The notes below the pieces were generated by a model that made no database searches, was not told the origin of the DNA, and was given only the letters and a program-made list of their open reading frames with translations. A DNA stretch of 64,000 nt from Pteria penguin (taxonomy: Eukaryota; Mollusca; Bivalvia; Pterioida; Pteriidae). How positions within the stretch are numbered: the stretch's first letter is position 1; every line of letters starts with the position of its first letter. The stretch is from contig CM068584.1 of assembly GCA_035048485.1 (NCBI GenBank), positions 60,513,739 to 60,577,738 of the forward strand, written 5' to 3'. Shown one piece after another: positions 35,751 to 47,396 of this stretch. Position numbers and translations under genes: made by a program.

Positions 35751-36190
35751 GGTAAATATGTCTTTTTTTTGCCTTTTCCCAGTATGGTGGTGACCCTCTC
35801 AAAGTCCTTAAAACTTTGAATCCTTCATCATGTTTAACAATGTTATTTACTGTGTCCTCCGACAGCAGGTCATTTACTGTAATTTTCCCCCCTTTATTTT
35901 GCACTTTCTTATCGCCAAGTTCACTTTATCAGTAATTTGTTTTACTTGCAATTTTTTTCAACTTGAAAAACAAGTTTGAAATGTTCTTGGCCACTCTTCT
36001 GTCTACATTTCTGAGTTCCCATTTGCAAATTGTACTGTAATGCAGTGGTACTTTTTCTAGTGTTATTATCTGGTCTAACCTGTCCACAATATATTGATGG
36101 AAATGACAGAAATTCAGCAAACTGATCCATGTACAAGCCTAATGGAACATTTCCTTCCCCAGGGGCTACACAAAGGATTCGATTGAACTC
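35650..36190 (-). pseudogene. Helentron: Helitron-like N-terminal region
   Basis: Short frames continue the homology: NRILCVAPGEGNVPLG, FLSFPSIYCGQ, then in another frame CKWELRNVDRRVAKNISNLF and FKLKKIASKT. A third frame holds LRTLRGSPPYWEKAKK. This is the Helitron_like_N pattern (GEGN, F-P-x-I-x-x-G, RGSPPYWE). At least two frameshifts occur, one in the A8 run. Confidence 0.8.
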
Positions 36191-36208
36191 TCTAAAATCG
36201 GCTGGATG

Positions 36209-37055
36209 TTAAAGTGTATCTAAATTACCAGCACCTTTTTCATTTAATTCATCATTTTCTGTCCAATGATCTGTGCCTTCTTTTTCAGTACTATTCACAG
36301 CTTGAGTGCCAGCATTTAGACTTGACTCTTTCCCATTTCGAGAACTGGCAGGAAATGGTTCAGTTTCGCTCTGCACTTCAGAAAATATACTTCGATCAAA
36401 CATTTCTTTATTTTGAGTACTAATGTGTGATGATTCACATTCCGTCTGTGTTTCAGGAACAGACCACGTTTCATTGAATACTATACCTTCATTTTGATAT
36501 AATGTGCTATTTCTTACTAGCCATTTTGCAGCGGACAGAACCATTTCTGCACGTACTCGTTCAAATGCAAAATACCCCTTAAAGTTCAGACTTCTCTTAA
36601 ATTTCAACGGAATGGTTTCTGTGTCAGCCATATTCCTCGGCAAAACCTTTACTGTATTGTTTACATCTGCAGGTACATTTACCACATTACCTGTGATGCT
36701 TAACTGTCCTCCACGTGGTAGTTCTCTAAGCTGCATAAAAGGAATCCTTGGAGATACTAATCGTTCTTCTAAGGAACTGAGGTCTTTCAATTCATGTGGA
36801 ATGCAAGGGAAGCTTAAGCCATTTCCTATAGAACAAGGAGGCACTTTATTTTTTTTTCAAACTCTCATGGCACTGTTTACAAATCCATTCTTTTCCATCC
36901 ATGCTCTTAATTCCGGCTACACACAACCTACTCATTTGCACAGAAACACCTTGACCTTGCCATGCTACAACAGAATGCTTAAAAAACACCTCACTACAAC
37001 TTGTGCATACATACTCTGGACCACATGACACTAATTTGTGAAAATTTCCAATCAC
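36209..37055 (-). pseudogene. Helentron: Cys-rich and DUF6570-like region
   Basis: The first part (37055-36846) carries YVCTSC and EWICKQCHESLKKK, paired cysteines as in a zinc-binding segment. After an A9 run (36849-36857) the frame changes and continues as NGLSFPCIPHELKDLSSLEE, RIPFMQLRELPRGGQLSITG and VVNVPADV. I know this order as the DUF6570 region of Helitron proteins. The tail is rich in acidic and serine residues (NGKESSLNAGTQ). The function of this region is unknown. The break lies in a homopolymer, so an assembly error is possible. Confidence 0.75.
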
Positions 37056-37057
37056 AT

Positions 37058-38210
37058 TTAAGCATTGTTTCCTTTGCTTGGATTTGCTGACACCACCCTT
37101 AAGTTTTTTTTATCAGCTCCCCTTTTTCTTTTATCCTTGGTCTTATTATCAGAACTTAAGGAAAGAAACGGTAAATCGGTCAATGTTAAAGTACTGGTAC
37201 TAGGCCTGGGGTCTTCTATGTGTACTGCGAGTGGAATATTACTGTTAGACTCAAGAGAATGACTTGTCCACGACTGATAAGTAGTAATCACACGACATAC
37301 CGATATACCAGCCCCATCCCTTTGATATCGTTTCAATGTACTATCTTTAATTTCAGTAATGTATATAGAATGTAGATCAAACTGTTCATTAAGGCAAAGC
37401 ATATCCTCTTTTCTGGAACAAAACATACTGCGCAGGTGAAGTGATACATCTGCAATATCTTTCTTCTCAAGTAAAATACTTCTACCTGAACAATGAGGCA
37501 ATCCAGTAGCAATCTCTTGCATGAGAGTCGAATTCAAAAAACATGTCTTCTTGTTTCATTAAACCCACACAAAACCCTTTACAGATGAAGGCTGCAAAGG
37601 GCTCGCTTGACAAGGCCATCGCCAATGCAGTCTCTAATTTCACCAATGGATACTCTCCTTCGTATGAAACATGTATGTTTCCAGAATACGTCTTCCTTAC
37701 CTTCCAATGAAAATGCTCGTCATTCATGGTAAAATATGGGGGTAAATTACTGGGTTCAAGGTTTTGATAGGACTCTTGTAATTTGCTTTTCACATATCTG
37801 TAGAAACTATCACCTGCATATAGTATTTCATCAATATCACTAACCTTCCACATACATGTACCCTTCAGGTTCAATATTCGATTTTGCAAAGCCTTTGCAA
37901 AAAATACCAGACAACAAGGTAAACATTGTTGCCCTCTTGACTGCGGACTGAACATTTCATTTCCTTGATGAAAAGTTCCTCGCAATACAATTGTAGAATT
38001 CTGATCTGATCGAGGACCTGGATTTTGCTCAATGTCTCCACAAACAATAAGTAGCAATACAATTAAAAGACAAGAACAAATGAAAGTACCAACAAAGAGG
38101 CAACTGTCAGTGCTTGAATTTGCATGACCATTACGATCATCTAGAGAATAATGTCTGCCTCCAGCTAAACTATGTATTTGTTGATGCCACAACATTACAT
38201 CAATACCCAT
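37058..38210 (-). pseudogene. Helentron: 2A-like leader and OTU/C76-like cysteine protease
   Basis: The first in-frame ATG is at 38210. Residues 1-35 are hydrophilic, 36-57 form a strongly hydrophobic segment, and 58-66 are GDIEQNPGP. A protease-like domain follows: RGQQCLPCCLVFFAKAL holds a candidate catalytic cysteine after QQ, then the DIDEILYAGDSFYRYV segment, and MFFEFDSHARD with the candidate histidine. This order is the OTU/C76-like protease found in Helitrons. Soon after FDSHARD the frame changes (about 37515) and homology continues as TGLPHCSGRSILLEKKDIAD to a basic, proline-poor tail. The role of the protease in transposition is not established. Confidence 0.75.
38013..38060 (-). 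other. 2A-like ribosome-skipping motif
   Basis: The residues LLLIVCGDIEQNPGP match D-(V/I)-E-x-N-P-G-P, with the upstream hydrophobic leucine-rich stretch usual for these motifs. Skipping would fall between G65 and P66 (38016/38015). It would release a 65-residue hydrophobic leader from the protease-containing product. In some animal proteins a 2A next to a signal sequence yields both secreted and cytosolic forms; that applies here only by inference. Confidence 0.85.
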
Positions 38211-38269
38211 TGTTGGATCTGTAAGAAAACTCCAGAAGAACTCAACTTTTATACTCCCAGATGTCAAAA

Positions 38270-41200
38270 TCTAAATCTTTTTCAACAACTTCTTATCTCC
38301 AAGATATATATAGCTTTTTAAGATTTCAAGCTCAATATTTGATTATTTCCAAGTTTGACCTCCTAGTCCCATAAATTTTCCACTCCAAGTTAAAGTCAAC
38401 TTAAAAAGTTCTCCGAGCACACTGTGATGTTTGAATTTAAAAGTTCAACTGAAGTATCCAGTGCACAAAAATACTTTTTCATTAATCTTTAAATCAACCC
38501 ATGCAAAATAAAGAGACCTACCAAATTAAAAAGTAGCACATGTCATTCAAGACAGGTTATCTGGCTTATTCAACTTAATTATGTGTGACATACTCCATGT
38601 GCATTACACACTGGACACGGGACAGTAAGTTATAAAAAGAAGCGTTCCAAGTTTGAGCAATTTACAAACACAAAGGTGACAACATACTCCTAGTAATTGA
38701 CGTATACATGTATACATATATGACCTAGTGCCAGAGACTGATTTAACAAGTCTGCTCGATTTCAGGATCATTAAGAACTGGAGTTCAGTATGACAAAGAA
38801 CATGCGAATGTTTTAAGCACTTGGCTACTTAAAGTGAAAGAACCACTCACGGGGAGCCTTCATGAACATATTTATATGTATGTAAGAGACGAGGTGACAA
38901 AATGGGTTATTCATTAAAATAAAGTTAATGGCAGTTTTCTACATTCTTGACTCACTATGAATCTATGACAATAAAATGATAATTTTCATGGAGTAATTTA
39001 AAGATACTGAAACCTAGAGATACAAATACCTCTTACCAAAGACCATTTACCGTACCACTTGTAACATTAACAGGGCTTTTGTGAAATAAGTTTCTGTCAG
39101 TTCCGTAACAAAATGTATAAATACTTAATTCATCATGTTCAAGTAGAGCATAACCTTTAGCAAGTTGCCATATTTCAGATCGAGAAAGCGTTTACAGAAA
39201 ACGTTTCTACTGAATGTATCCTAATCATGCACTGCCAAGAAATCTGTATTCGGCGGAAAATTGCTGATGCCAATGATGGTTTGGGCTTTGCAAATGGACT
39301 ATACTATGTTGCAATGAAAATTTACTTTCTATATATACCTTCTTTCCTCTCCGATAGTTCCTCCGATTGCAACTCCTTGTCTTCTCTTCTTTTCTAAGTT
39401 TTTCGCCTCCTATTTCACCTGCAACTACTCCTCTTCTGTTAAAGCTTCCCTACTTTCGTCTTCGACTTGACCTAAATTTCCGCGTCCCCATGTGACTTAA
39501 CACGAAGTCATATCGTTTACTCAACCATTCGGTCGACGTCTTATCGGGTTTTTTTCTATCTACAAGAACGATTTTCTTACTTTCTTTCTTTTATTTCTTT
39601 TTGTTAAATTGAAAATGATATAAGAAATTTTACATCAAATAGTGTTAAGCCTAGCTGATTATTATTTCTGGAGAAAAAAGTAAAACGTTGCAAATATGAT
39701 TCGGTACGAACTGAAGTTTGACCGAATACATCTTAATTATATATTCACATATTCGTACGCCAAATTCAGGACAGTGGTCTAAGTTTTTCCTTCTTATGCT
39801 TTAGGATTTGAAGTTCACCTATATAAATCCGCTATTGAATAGAGTCCTCGAGAAATCTACCATTTACGACAGTCAGTAAATTTCAAAGCTTTTATTTGTA
39901 CAAATATTTGTTCTACAAACAAAACAGTTGGGAAAAATTGATATACTTAGCAACATAATCAACAGCTGGCGAATTCGATTTTTTTGTTTACTCTCGGAGT
40001 CTGACGTCACGTAGTGTCATTCTGACTGCTTAGAGCCGGCCAGCTTCGCTACGCTAGCCGACTCAAAAATGGGAGGGGGGGAGGGGTTATGGCAAAGTAT
40101 ACTAGCGCTGAACCCTACCTTAATGGTATTGTTCTTTTAGATCTATATTATATGACATCATGGGAGTTGTTATGGTAATAATAATTTCTTTGCGCATTTA
40201 AGTGAATTTATTATTTCTATTTTTATTATATTTATATTTTTATAATTAGTTTGTATAATTCAGATGTTTTAACTTATTTACGATGGTAAACAGCGACGTC
40301 GTTTTTACGGATTTCTACTTGTTTATTGATATATGTGACGTCATACCTTGTTTGTTTCGTTACGCTTTCATACTCCAGCAATATGGACGTAACTTGATAT
40401 TCTGTTCTCAATATTTCCAATTTGATAAAGGCCACGCAGCCGAAAATTTGTGGACATTCGAGTGTTTTGTTGTTTATTCACTACTACTTCCCTACGGAGG
40501 ACTTTCATGATTTTGTATTCACTAGAATATGTTAATATATGTTTAAATTTTAATTATGAAATTATCATGTGAAATATTATTAATATAATTAATAGCTTGC
40601 AGTTAGATGAATTGTAAACTCTGACAGGTACAGATTCCTATCTGTATATGGATACATCCAGTGGATCAGAATTAGTATATAATACTGGGCTTACATCTCT
40701 GAAAGGTACATCTGTACTATGATAGATTAGCATATTATATTATGTATGGAAAAACTTATAAATAAATAAAAATTGAAACATGTAATATAATTATGAATAG
40801 TCCAGTTCTTCAGAAAATAATAATAACAACAGTTCATTAATTTTATCAATTAATGGATAATTGTGCGTAAGAGTTCAATGAATGGGCGCATTAGTTCAAT
40901 TGATAAATGCAACAATTCAGTTAGAGAGTTATGTATTTCATCAATGCTAATAATAATAATAATAATTATAATATAAGCGAGGAAGCTTCTGAGTGCATTA
41001 AAATATTCATTAAATTATGATTTTTTAAATTAAAATCTATGTCAATGTTGAATGCTTTTAGTCACCAGAATCCCCGCGGATAATTACAATATTAGCGAGG
41101 GAGATTAAAGTGTTTGTCTGTGTTCAACACTCCACTTTTGGCCTTTACTTCAACTAGACGGGCCCGATCTCGATCAATCGGCTTTGTCATGCCAAGCCCT

Positions 41201-41480
41201 CATATGATATATGTATATACGTATTAAATTGCATAACCTAACCATTCTTCTGTTTGTTGAATAAATAAAGTTCTATATATATATATATTTATAAGAGAAG
41301 GCGGTGGCTTATGGGTCAATCGGTTATACTTGGAGAGTATTTGCATGTCCTGAACTGTATTGTTATTGACTTTTCGCTTGGTAACCGATTAGACTTAATT
41401 TGCAGTTTAATATATTTCTTTCCTTTATAGTCCGAGTATATTTTTGCAACTACTGTGCATTGCTGCCGGAGACCCACAGT
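38270..41480. other. Gap between Helentron and LINE
   Basis: No genes are recognised. 39350-39560 is pyrimidine-rich. A hairpin-forming GAGCCGGCCAGC ... GCTAGCCGACTC lies at 40032-40064, followed by a short G run. 40100-41000 is AT-rich with short simple repeats. None of the missing LTR-element polymerase region could be found here. Confidence 0.45.
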
Positions 41481-41551
41481 GTATTGCCAGGTCCGTGTAG
41501 ACACCTCCCTGGAGGGTGGGTGGCTGTGAAAATGAATCTTATCTTTTCCCC

Positions 41552-42905
41552 ATGGCTTCTCCATTAATTTCCCACCAAACTATAAACAAACGCAAGCGTC
41601 ACGCCGACTCAAATGAAACTATACAAGAAACAACTGATGACTGGCCGAAATATTTGCTTATTTTGTCCGAGGATAGGTCTTTATCCAAGGTATCACCTTT
41701 CCTCGTTGACAAAACAATACAGTCAATAGCAGGGACTGTGAAAAACGTCACAAAACAAAGAAATGGCAATCTTCTAGTTGAGTGTTCAACAAAACAGCAA
41801 TCTTTGAACCTCTTGTCCTGTGACAACATCGGTGACATACCAGTAACAGTATCTCATCATCGCGACCTCAATTCAAGTAAAGGTGTTTTGAAGGATAGAG
41901 ACAGAATTTTATCAAATATGTCAGATGACGAGATATTGCGTGAATAGAAACACCAGAAAGTTAGTGCTTTGAGACGATTTCTTATCAAAAAAGATGGTAA
42001 GGAAACCAAAACAAATACGTTTCTTTTAACATTCACTACATCTGTCCTTCCATCTAATATAAAACTTGGATACATAAAAGCCAAAATAGAATTATATATC
42101 CCGTCTCCTTTACGGTGTTTCACTTGCCAGAAATTTGGACATTCCAGATTTAACTGTAAAGGAAAACTAACATGTGACCGATGTGGTCACCAGGCTACGT
42201 GTAAAGAGCTTGTGGATGAGGTGGATGGTGAGGTTTTGATGGGTTTGAATGACCCTCACTGATCAGCCATGCCAAGCTACCCCTATATGTGTGAATTGCA
42301 AGGGTGAACATTGTGCTTCATCCAAACAGTGTCCCGCGTACTTGCGCGAAAAAGAAATAATTAAAATCAAAGTTGAAAACAATGTTTCAATTCCCGACGC
42401 TAGGAATATAAACAATACATGCCATACTCGTTCAGTTGCAGTAAACAGTTACGCTGCTGCTGTATCGACCAAGAAAACATCAAGTGTAGGATGTCAAACT
42501 GACATATCTGGTATACAAACCAATCTTTCTTGTATATCTAGTGCTGCAACGACTCAGCAGCCATCAAAATCCTCCTCTTCATCTCAGACTTCATCTAAAC
42601 CACAAAAAACAATAGTATCAAAGAAACCATCCGCTACAAAACAAAGAAGTGACAAATCGCAAGTTCAGAAATCAACTAAACCTGTATCACACATAAACTC
42701 CACTAGACCTGTTGTGATCACACAAAATAAATATGACGTGCTAGAGGTAGAGATGGAAGGTGTTTCTCATACTGATAGTTCGTCTGATATTCCCACTGAG
42801 GACGTTAGTGAGAAATCTCACAACTCTAGTACAAGGGATTATAGTAAATCCCCGACAAAAAGGGATCGCAGGCCTTCTCTTGCCAGACTTAAAGTAGATA
42901 AATGA
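41552..42905 (+). pseudogene. LINE ORF1 (gag-like, zinc knuckles)
   Basis: The start is probably the ATG at 41552 (MASPLISHQ). SLSKVSPFLVDKTIQSIAGT and KQRNGNLLVEC are typical of the RNA-binding N-terminal half of these ORF1 proteins. Zinc knuckles follow: CFTCQKFGHSRFNC, then CDRCG and CVNCKGEHCASSKQC. A lysine/serine/glutamine-rich tail ends RRPSLARLKVDK. An in-frame TAG (41945) and a frameshift between 42190 and 42262 break it. Its stop overlaps the ORF2 start as ATGA (42902-42905). Confidence 0.8.
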
Positions 42906-45900
42906 AGCATACAGATGCCATTATTCAATGGAATTGTAGAGGTTTAAAAGCGAATTTAAATGAGTTGCATATTCTTGATGAGAAATTTTCACCAGCAGTT
43001 TTATGTTTACACGAAACCCATCTTAAGGACACGGATTCTCTTCAAATGAAGAATTTTTCTCGATATAATTTTTATAGTACTAAAGATAGAGCTACGGGTG
43101 GTTCGTCCATCTTCGTACGAAATTCATTTTTGCATAGTGGTATTATATTAGATTCAGGTTTACAAGCTGTTGCTGTGCGTATAACATTGCACAAAACAAT
43201 TACTTTGTGTTCAATATATCTTCCGCCTAGTTCAAATTTAGATTGTATTGAATTAGATAAACTTATTGAGCAGTTACCTAAGCCATTTATCATATTAGGT
43301 GACTTTAATGCTCATAATGTATTGTGGGGTAGTGAAAATGTTGATACCAAAGGTAAAATAATTGAAGATTTTAAATCAAAACATAATTTATGTGTCTTTA
43401 ATGATGGGTCCAGTACCTATTTACATCCAGGACATGGTACTTATACTTCAATAGATCTTACTTTAACTGATCCATCGCTTTTGACTGACTTTATATGGTC
43501 AGTTCATGACGATTATGTGGGAGTGATCATTTTCCACTTATATTAAACAGTAATGTACCGTCTAATAATAATTGTATTCCACGATGGAAACTTGATAAAG
43601 CTGACTGGTGTCAATTTCAATCCGATTGCCTCACGAATCTGAATCAAATTAATTATTTGGATGAAAACGACCCTATTCTTACCTTTACAAATACATTAGT
43701 TCAGATTTGTGAACAGAACATTCCTAAAATCTCTGCTTTATCAAAACATAAATACAACCCATGGTTTGATGATAACTGTAAAAGTGTCATCAAAGATCGC
43801 AAAAAGGCCGAAAAAGAATTTAGACGACACCCTATTTCGTCAAATTTAAATAAAGTTCGCCAACGTAGAGCGGTTGCCAGGCGCACCATTAATAGCTGCA
43901 AACGTTTATCCTGGAGAAAGTATGTCTCCAAAGTTAATACTCATACTCCTACAAATAAAGTGTGGAAGATGATTAATAAAATAAAAGGTAAAGGTACTTC
44001 AAACAATGTTAAACATCTTCACCATAACTCTAATATTTTAACATCCAAACTAGATATTGCCAATTGTTTGGGAAATACTTTTTCAAAAAACTCTTCCTCT
44101 GATAATTGTCTTCCTCGATTTCGTCGATTAAAACAAAAATCTGAAAAATTTAAATTGAAATTTTCGTCGAATAACCAGGAAGATTATAATGAACTGTTCT
44201 CGATCGAAGAATTACAAATGTCTCTGCAAAAATCCCATGATACTGCAGCTGGTCCGGATGAAGTACAATATCAAATTTTAAAACATCTTCCATTAGAATC
44301 TTTGAATATTTTACTTCATATTTTTAATTACATTTGGCTGAATGGTGATTTTCCAGAGTCGTGGAGACAATCTATTATAGTTCCCATCCCAAGACCCGGA
44401 AAGGATCATACTGATCCTGTTAATTATCGGCCAATATCATTAACAAGCTGCGTTTGTAAAACTTTAGAAAGAATGATCAATGAACGTCTTGTCTGGTTCT
44501 TGGAACACAACAATTTTCTTACTGATATTCAGTGTGGTTTCAGGAAACAGAAGAGCACCATGGATCATCTTGTGCGCCTTGAAACGTATGTACGTGATGG
44601 CTTTGTCAATAAGGAACATGTCGTCTCTATATTTTTTGATTTGGAGAAAGCGTACGATACTACCTGGAAATATGGTGTTTTAAAGGATTTATATGACATG
44701 GGTTTAAGAGGCAGTTTGCCTATATTTATTTCAAATTTTCTTAAAGATAGACATTTTAACGTTCGACTTGGCTCTCATGTTTCTGATTCTTTTGCGCAAG
44801 AAATGGGAGTTCCTCAGGGAAGTATATTGTCGGTTACTCTTTTTAGTATCACAATAAACAGCTTAGCACAGGTTTTAAAATATGATATAGATGGATCACT
44901 TTATGTTGATGACTTTTTTATATGTTGTCGTGGTAAAAATATGAATCTAATTGAGAGAAAACTACAGCTTTGTTTTAATGATATATTTCAGTGGTCTATA
45001 CAAAACGGCTTTAAATTTTCGAAAAATAAAACTTCTTGCGTTCATTTTTGCCAAAATAGGCGAATACATAATGACCCTGAACGTTTTATGGATGGTAATA
45101 GGATAAATGTAGTAAATGAAGTGAAATTTCTTGGTGTCATCTTCGATAAACGACTGCCTTTTTTACCGCACATTAAATCTTTAAAAGTCAAATGTTTAAA
45201 AGCCTTAGATATTTTGAAAGTTTTATCTAGTACAGAGTGGGGTGCTGAAAGTACAACTTTGCTCCAGCTATATAGACCGCTGGTCCGATCGAAGCTGGAC
45301 TATGGTTGTATTGTTTATGGTTCGGCCAGAAAGTCCTATTTACAGCTTCTGGACACCATACATCACCAGGGCTTAAGATTAAGTCTTGGTCCTTTCAGGA
45401 CCTCACCTGTACAAAGTTTATACTCGGAAGCAAATGAACCATCTTTGAGGGAAAGAAGAGTTAAATTAACATTACACTATATCATTAAATTGTATGCAAA
45501 CCCATCAAATCCTGCGTTTAATTGTGTCTTTAAGCCGAAATATGAAATACAACATAATAATAAACCAAATAACATTCAAACTATAGGATTACGTGTTAAA
45601 CCACTTATCGAGGAGGCTTGCATCACGCTATCTGATATAGCTGAATACGAAATACCTTCTTCACCACCATGGTTGATGAAGAGACCTACAGTCGTACTAA
45701 CATTATCAGATTATAAGAAACTTGATACCAATTCTCTCCAATATCAACAAATGTTTTCGGAAATTGCGTCTTTGTATTCCGATTATAAATCATATTATAC
45801 AGATGGTTCTAAGGCTGGTGGTAGAGTTGCAGCTGCTGCAATAACAGATAACGACGTTTCTCTATCCGTACGTTTACCTAATAATAGCTCTATATTTACT

Positions 45901-46606
45901 GCTGAAGCTAACGCTATACTTTTAGCCCTTTCTCACATTGAAAGAAATAAATATTCCAAAAATATCATTTATTCTGATTCTTTATGGTGTTTTCAGGCTA
46001 TTCAATATTTCAATACAAATAATCTATATGTTTTGACGATTTTAAAGGAAGTTGATTCTCTGTTGACAAATAATTTTGAGGTTGCATTTTGTTGGGTTCC
46101 AGGACACATGGGTTTGGTTGGTAATGTTACAGCTGATAAAATAGCAAAAAAACGCTGTATGTAGATCTAATACTATAGGTAAAATTCCATATAGCGACTT
46201 TAAATCTTCTATTTTAAATTACATTGAGAATTTGACACAAGAAGCTTGGGATCATGAAGTTAACAATAAACTTCATGATTTCAAGCCAATTTTTAAAAAT
46301 AAACTACATTGTCATCATAGTAATCGTCGAGATGAAGTTGTTACTTATAGACTCCGCATAGGACACTCCTGGGTAACTCATTCTTACCTTTTAAAAGAAG
46401 AGCCTCCCCCAGAGTGTGTCCCTTGCGGATGTTTATTAAGTATTAAACATATATTATTAGAATGTGCAGACACTGCACACATTCGAAATGATTGTTATAG
46501 TGTAAAAAGTATGAGCGAGTTATTTGAGAATGTCAGTATTTGTAAAGTTCTGGGATTTTTAAAAGAAGTTAACTTATATAGTAAGATATACTATATTGTA
46601 ATATAA
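42902..46606 (+). pseudogene. LINE ORF2 (APE endonuclease, RT, RNase H)
   Basis: Endonuclease stations: QWNCRGLKANL, CLHETHL, LGDFNAHN, and SDHFPL in the second frame after a frameshift at about 43515. RT stations: PGKDHTDPVNYRPISL, FFDLEKAYDTTW, GVPQGSILS and the catalytic YVDD. RNase H stations: YTDGSKAGG, AEANAILLAL, YSDSLWC and a final D in NVTADKIAKK. A second frameshift in the A7 run at 46146-46152 separates the last part, THSYLLKEEPPPECVPCGC and LSIKHILLEC, the C-terminal zinc-like segment of Nimb-type LINEs. All catalytic motifs are present. The element copies its RNA into a nicked target (target-primed reverse transcription). Confidence 0.88.
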
Positions 46607-46741
46607 CATTTTAATTGTGTATACATGTACATTTTAGTAGTATCATTTATGTGTAGATACGATATACAGTGAGAGCTGGTCTTTCGTAGATATTTTTAAT
46701 TGCTCTTTTTAGTGTGATTCGATTTGTGTTAACTTGTGACC

Positions 46742-46800
46742 GTCGCCATATGGGTGGAATATTCCCGGTGCGACGTAAAACAATAATTTATCTATCTATG
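46742..46800 (+). other. LINE 3' end shared with SINE tail
   Basis: The last bases GTCGCCATATGGGTGGAATA ... CGACGTAAAACAATAA align to the tail of the SINE at 8568-8612, with 33 matches over the first 42 positions by eye. The simple TCTA repeat at the end is typical of LINE 3' termini. Confidence 0.8.
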
Positions 46801-47396
46801 ACCTGTATCGCGTTGCTCTGTAACAGCAGTTGTTATGCCATGAGCATTTCTGACCAAACCATGTATGGTTTTGACCTCATTTGGACCAATAGACAATGTA
46901 TGAACATTTGTAGTCTTGACTGGGATTGACCTTTTCTCATTCAAGGAATCTAAAGCAATCTTCCAAGAATTTGGATAGTTATCACTGGATTCATTTTGTT
47001 CATCCAGGATCCTAATGACATTCGTACCAATGACAGCAGGAACTTTTTTCCTAAATTCAATAGCTGGTGTAACTAACATTGGGACCAATCTATGTTTATT
47101 TTCAGACCTAACAAATGGCAAACAAATTTCGGCTTCTATATAACCAGAATATGGGAGTTGATTACCATCTGCTGTATAAACATCTAACTTAAAATCTGTA
47201 AGGTCATGCAGAATTGGTCTTGGCTCCAGTGAATTGGAAAAATCTTCACTTATACTAGAGACCATCGCACTCACAATTTTTCCACATATTTCAACTTCAC
47301 TCTCATTTGTATCTCCTACCATTCGATCCAATAATGTTTTTGGGCCAGAGGAAATTCGAGCTTTTACCTCCCTTGTTTGGCCCTCAACAAGGAAGG
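46801..47396 (-). pseudogene. Protease-like start of pol, catalytic motif absent
   Basis: The frame is open from before the gag stop and includes VGDTNESEVEICGKIVSAMV, SSISEDFSNSLEPRP, LPYSGYIEAEICLPF, KVPAVIGTNVIR and KTIHGLVRNAHGITTAVTEQ. The second half is typical of gypsy-like proteases (the GTNVIR segment). At the place where the catalytic L-I-D-T-G is expected, the sequence runs directly from IVSA to MVSSIS, so about five residues are missing and the protease should be inactive. The segment then ends in the LINE. Confidence 0.65.

Larger units (their letters stand above)
31730..38210 (-). mobile_element. Helentron (EEP-bearing Helitron), degraded
   Basis: One minus-strand coding order is readable across 6.5 kb: 2A-like leader and cysteine protease, cysteine-rich/DUF6570-like region, Helitron N-terminal domain, HUH Rep with two tyrosines, Pif1-like helicase, and an apurinic-type endonuclease at the C-terminus. 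The presence of the endonuclease places it with Helentrons. At least six breaks separate the pieces, two of them at A-runs. Rolling-circle transposition would need Rep and helicase in one protein, so this copy is not autonomous as written. The element ends are not identified. Confidence 0.9.
41480..46800 (+). mobile_element. Near full-length LINE, I/Nimb-like
   Basis: Zinc-knuckle ORF1, then APE endonuclease, reverse transcriptase, RNase H and a C-terminal Cys/His segment, followed by a 3' end that reads GTCGCCATATGGGTGGAATA ... CGACGTAAAACAATAA and a short TCTA repeat. This order is that of RNase H-bearing I-superfamily LINEs such as Nimb. ORF1 has one stop and one frameshift, and ORF2 has two frameshifts, so it is not active as written. 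The 3' boundary is at about 46800, against a gag-pol element on the other strand. The 5' boundary is approximate. Confidence 0.88.

Noticed and set aside
36504..37028. 174-codon plus-strand ORF
   Set aside because: It is antisense to the readable Helentron DUF6570-like and Cys-rich pieces.
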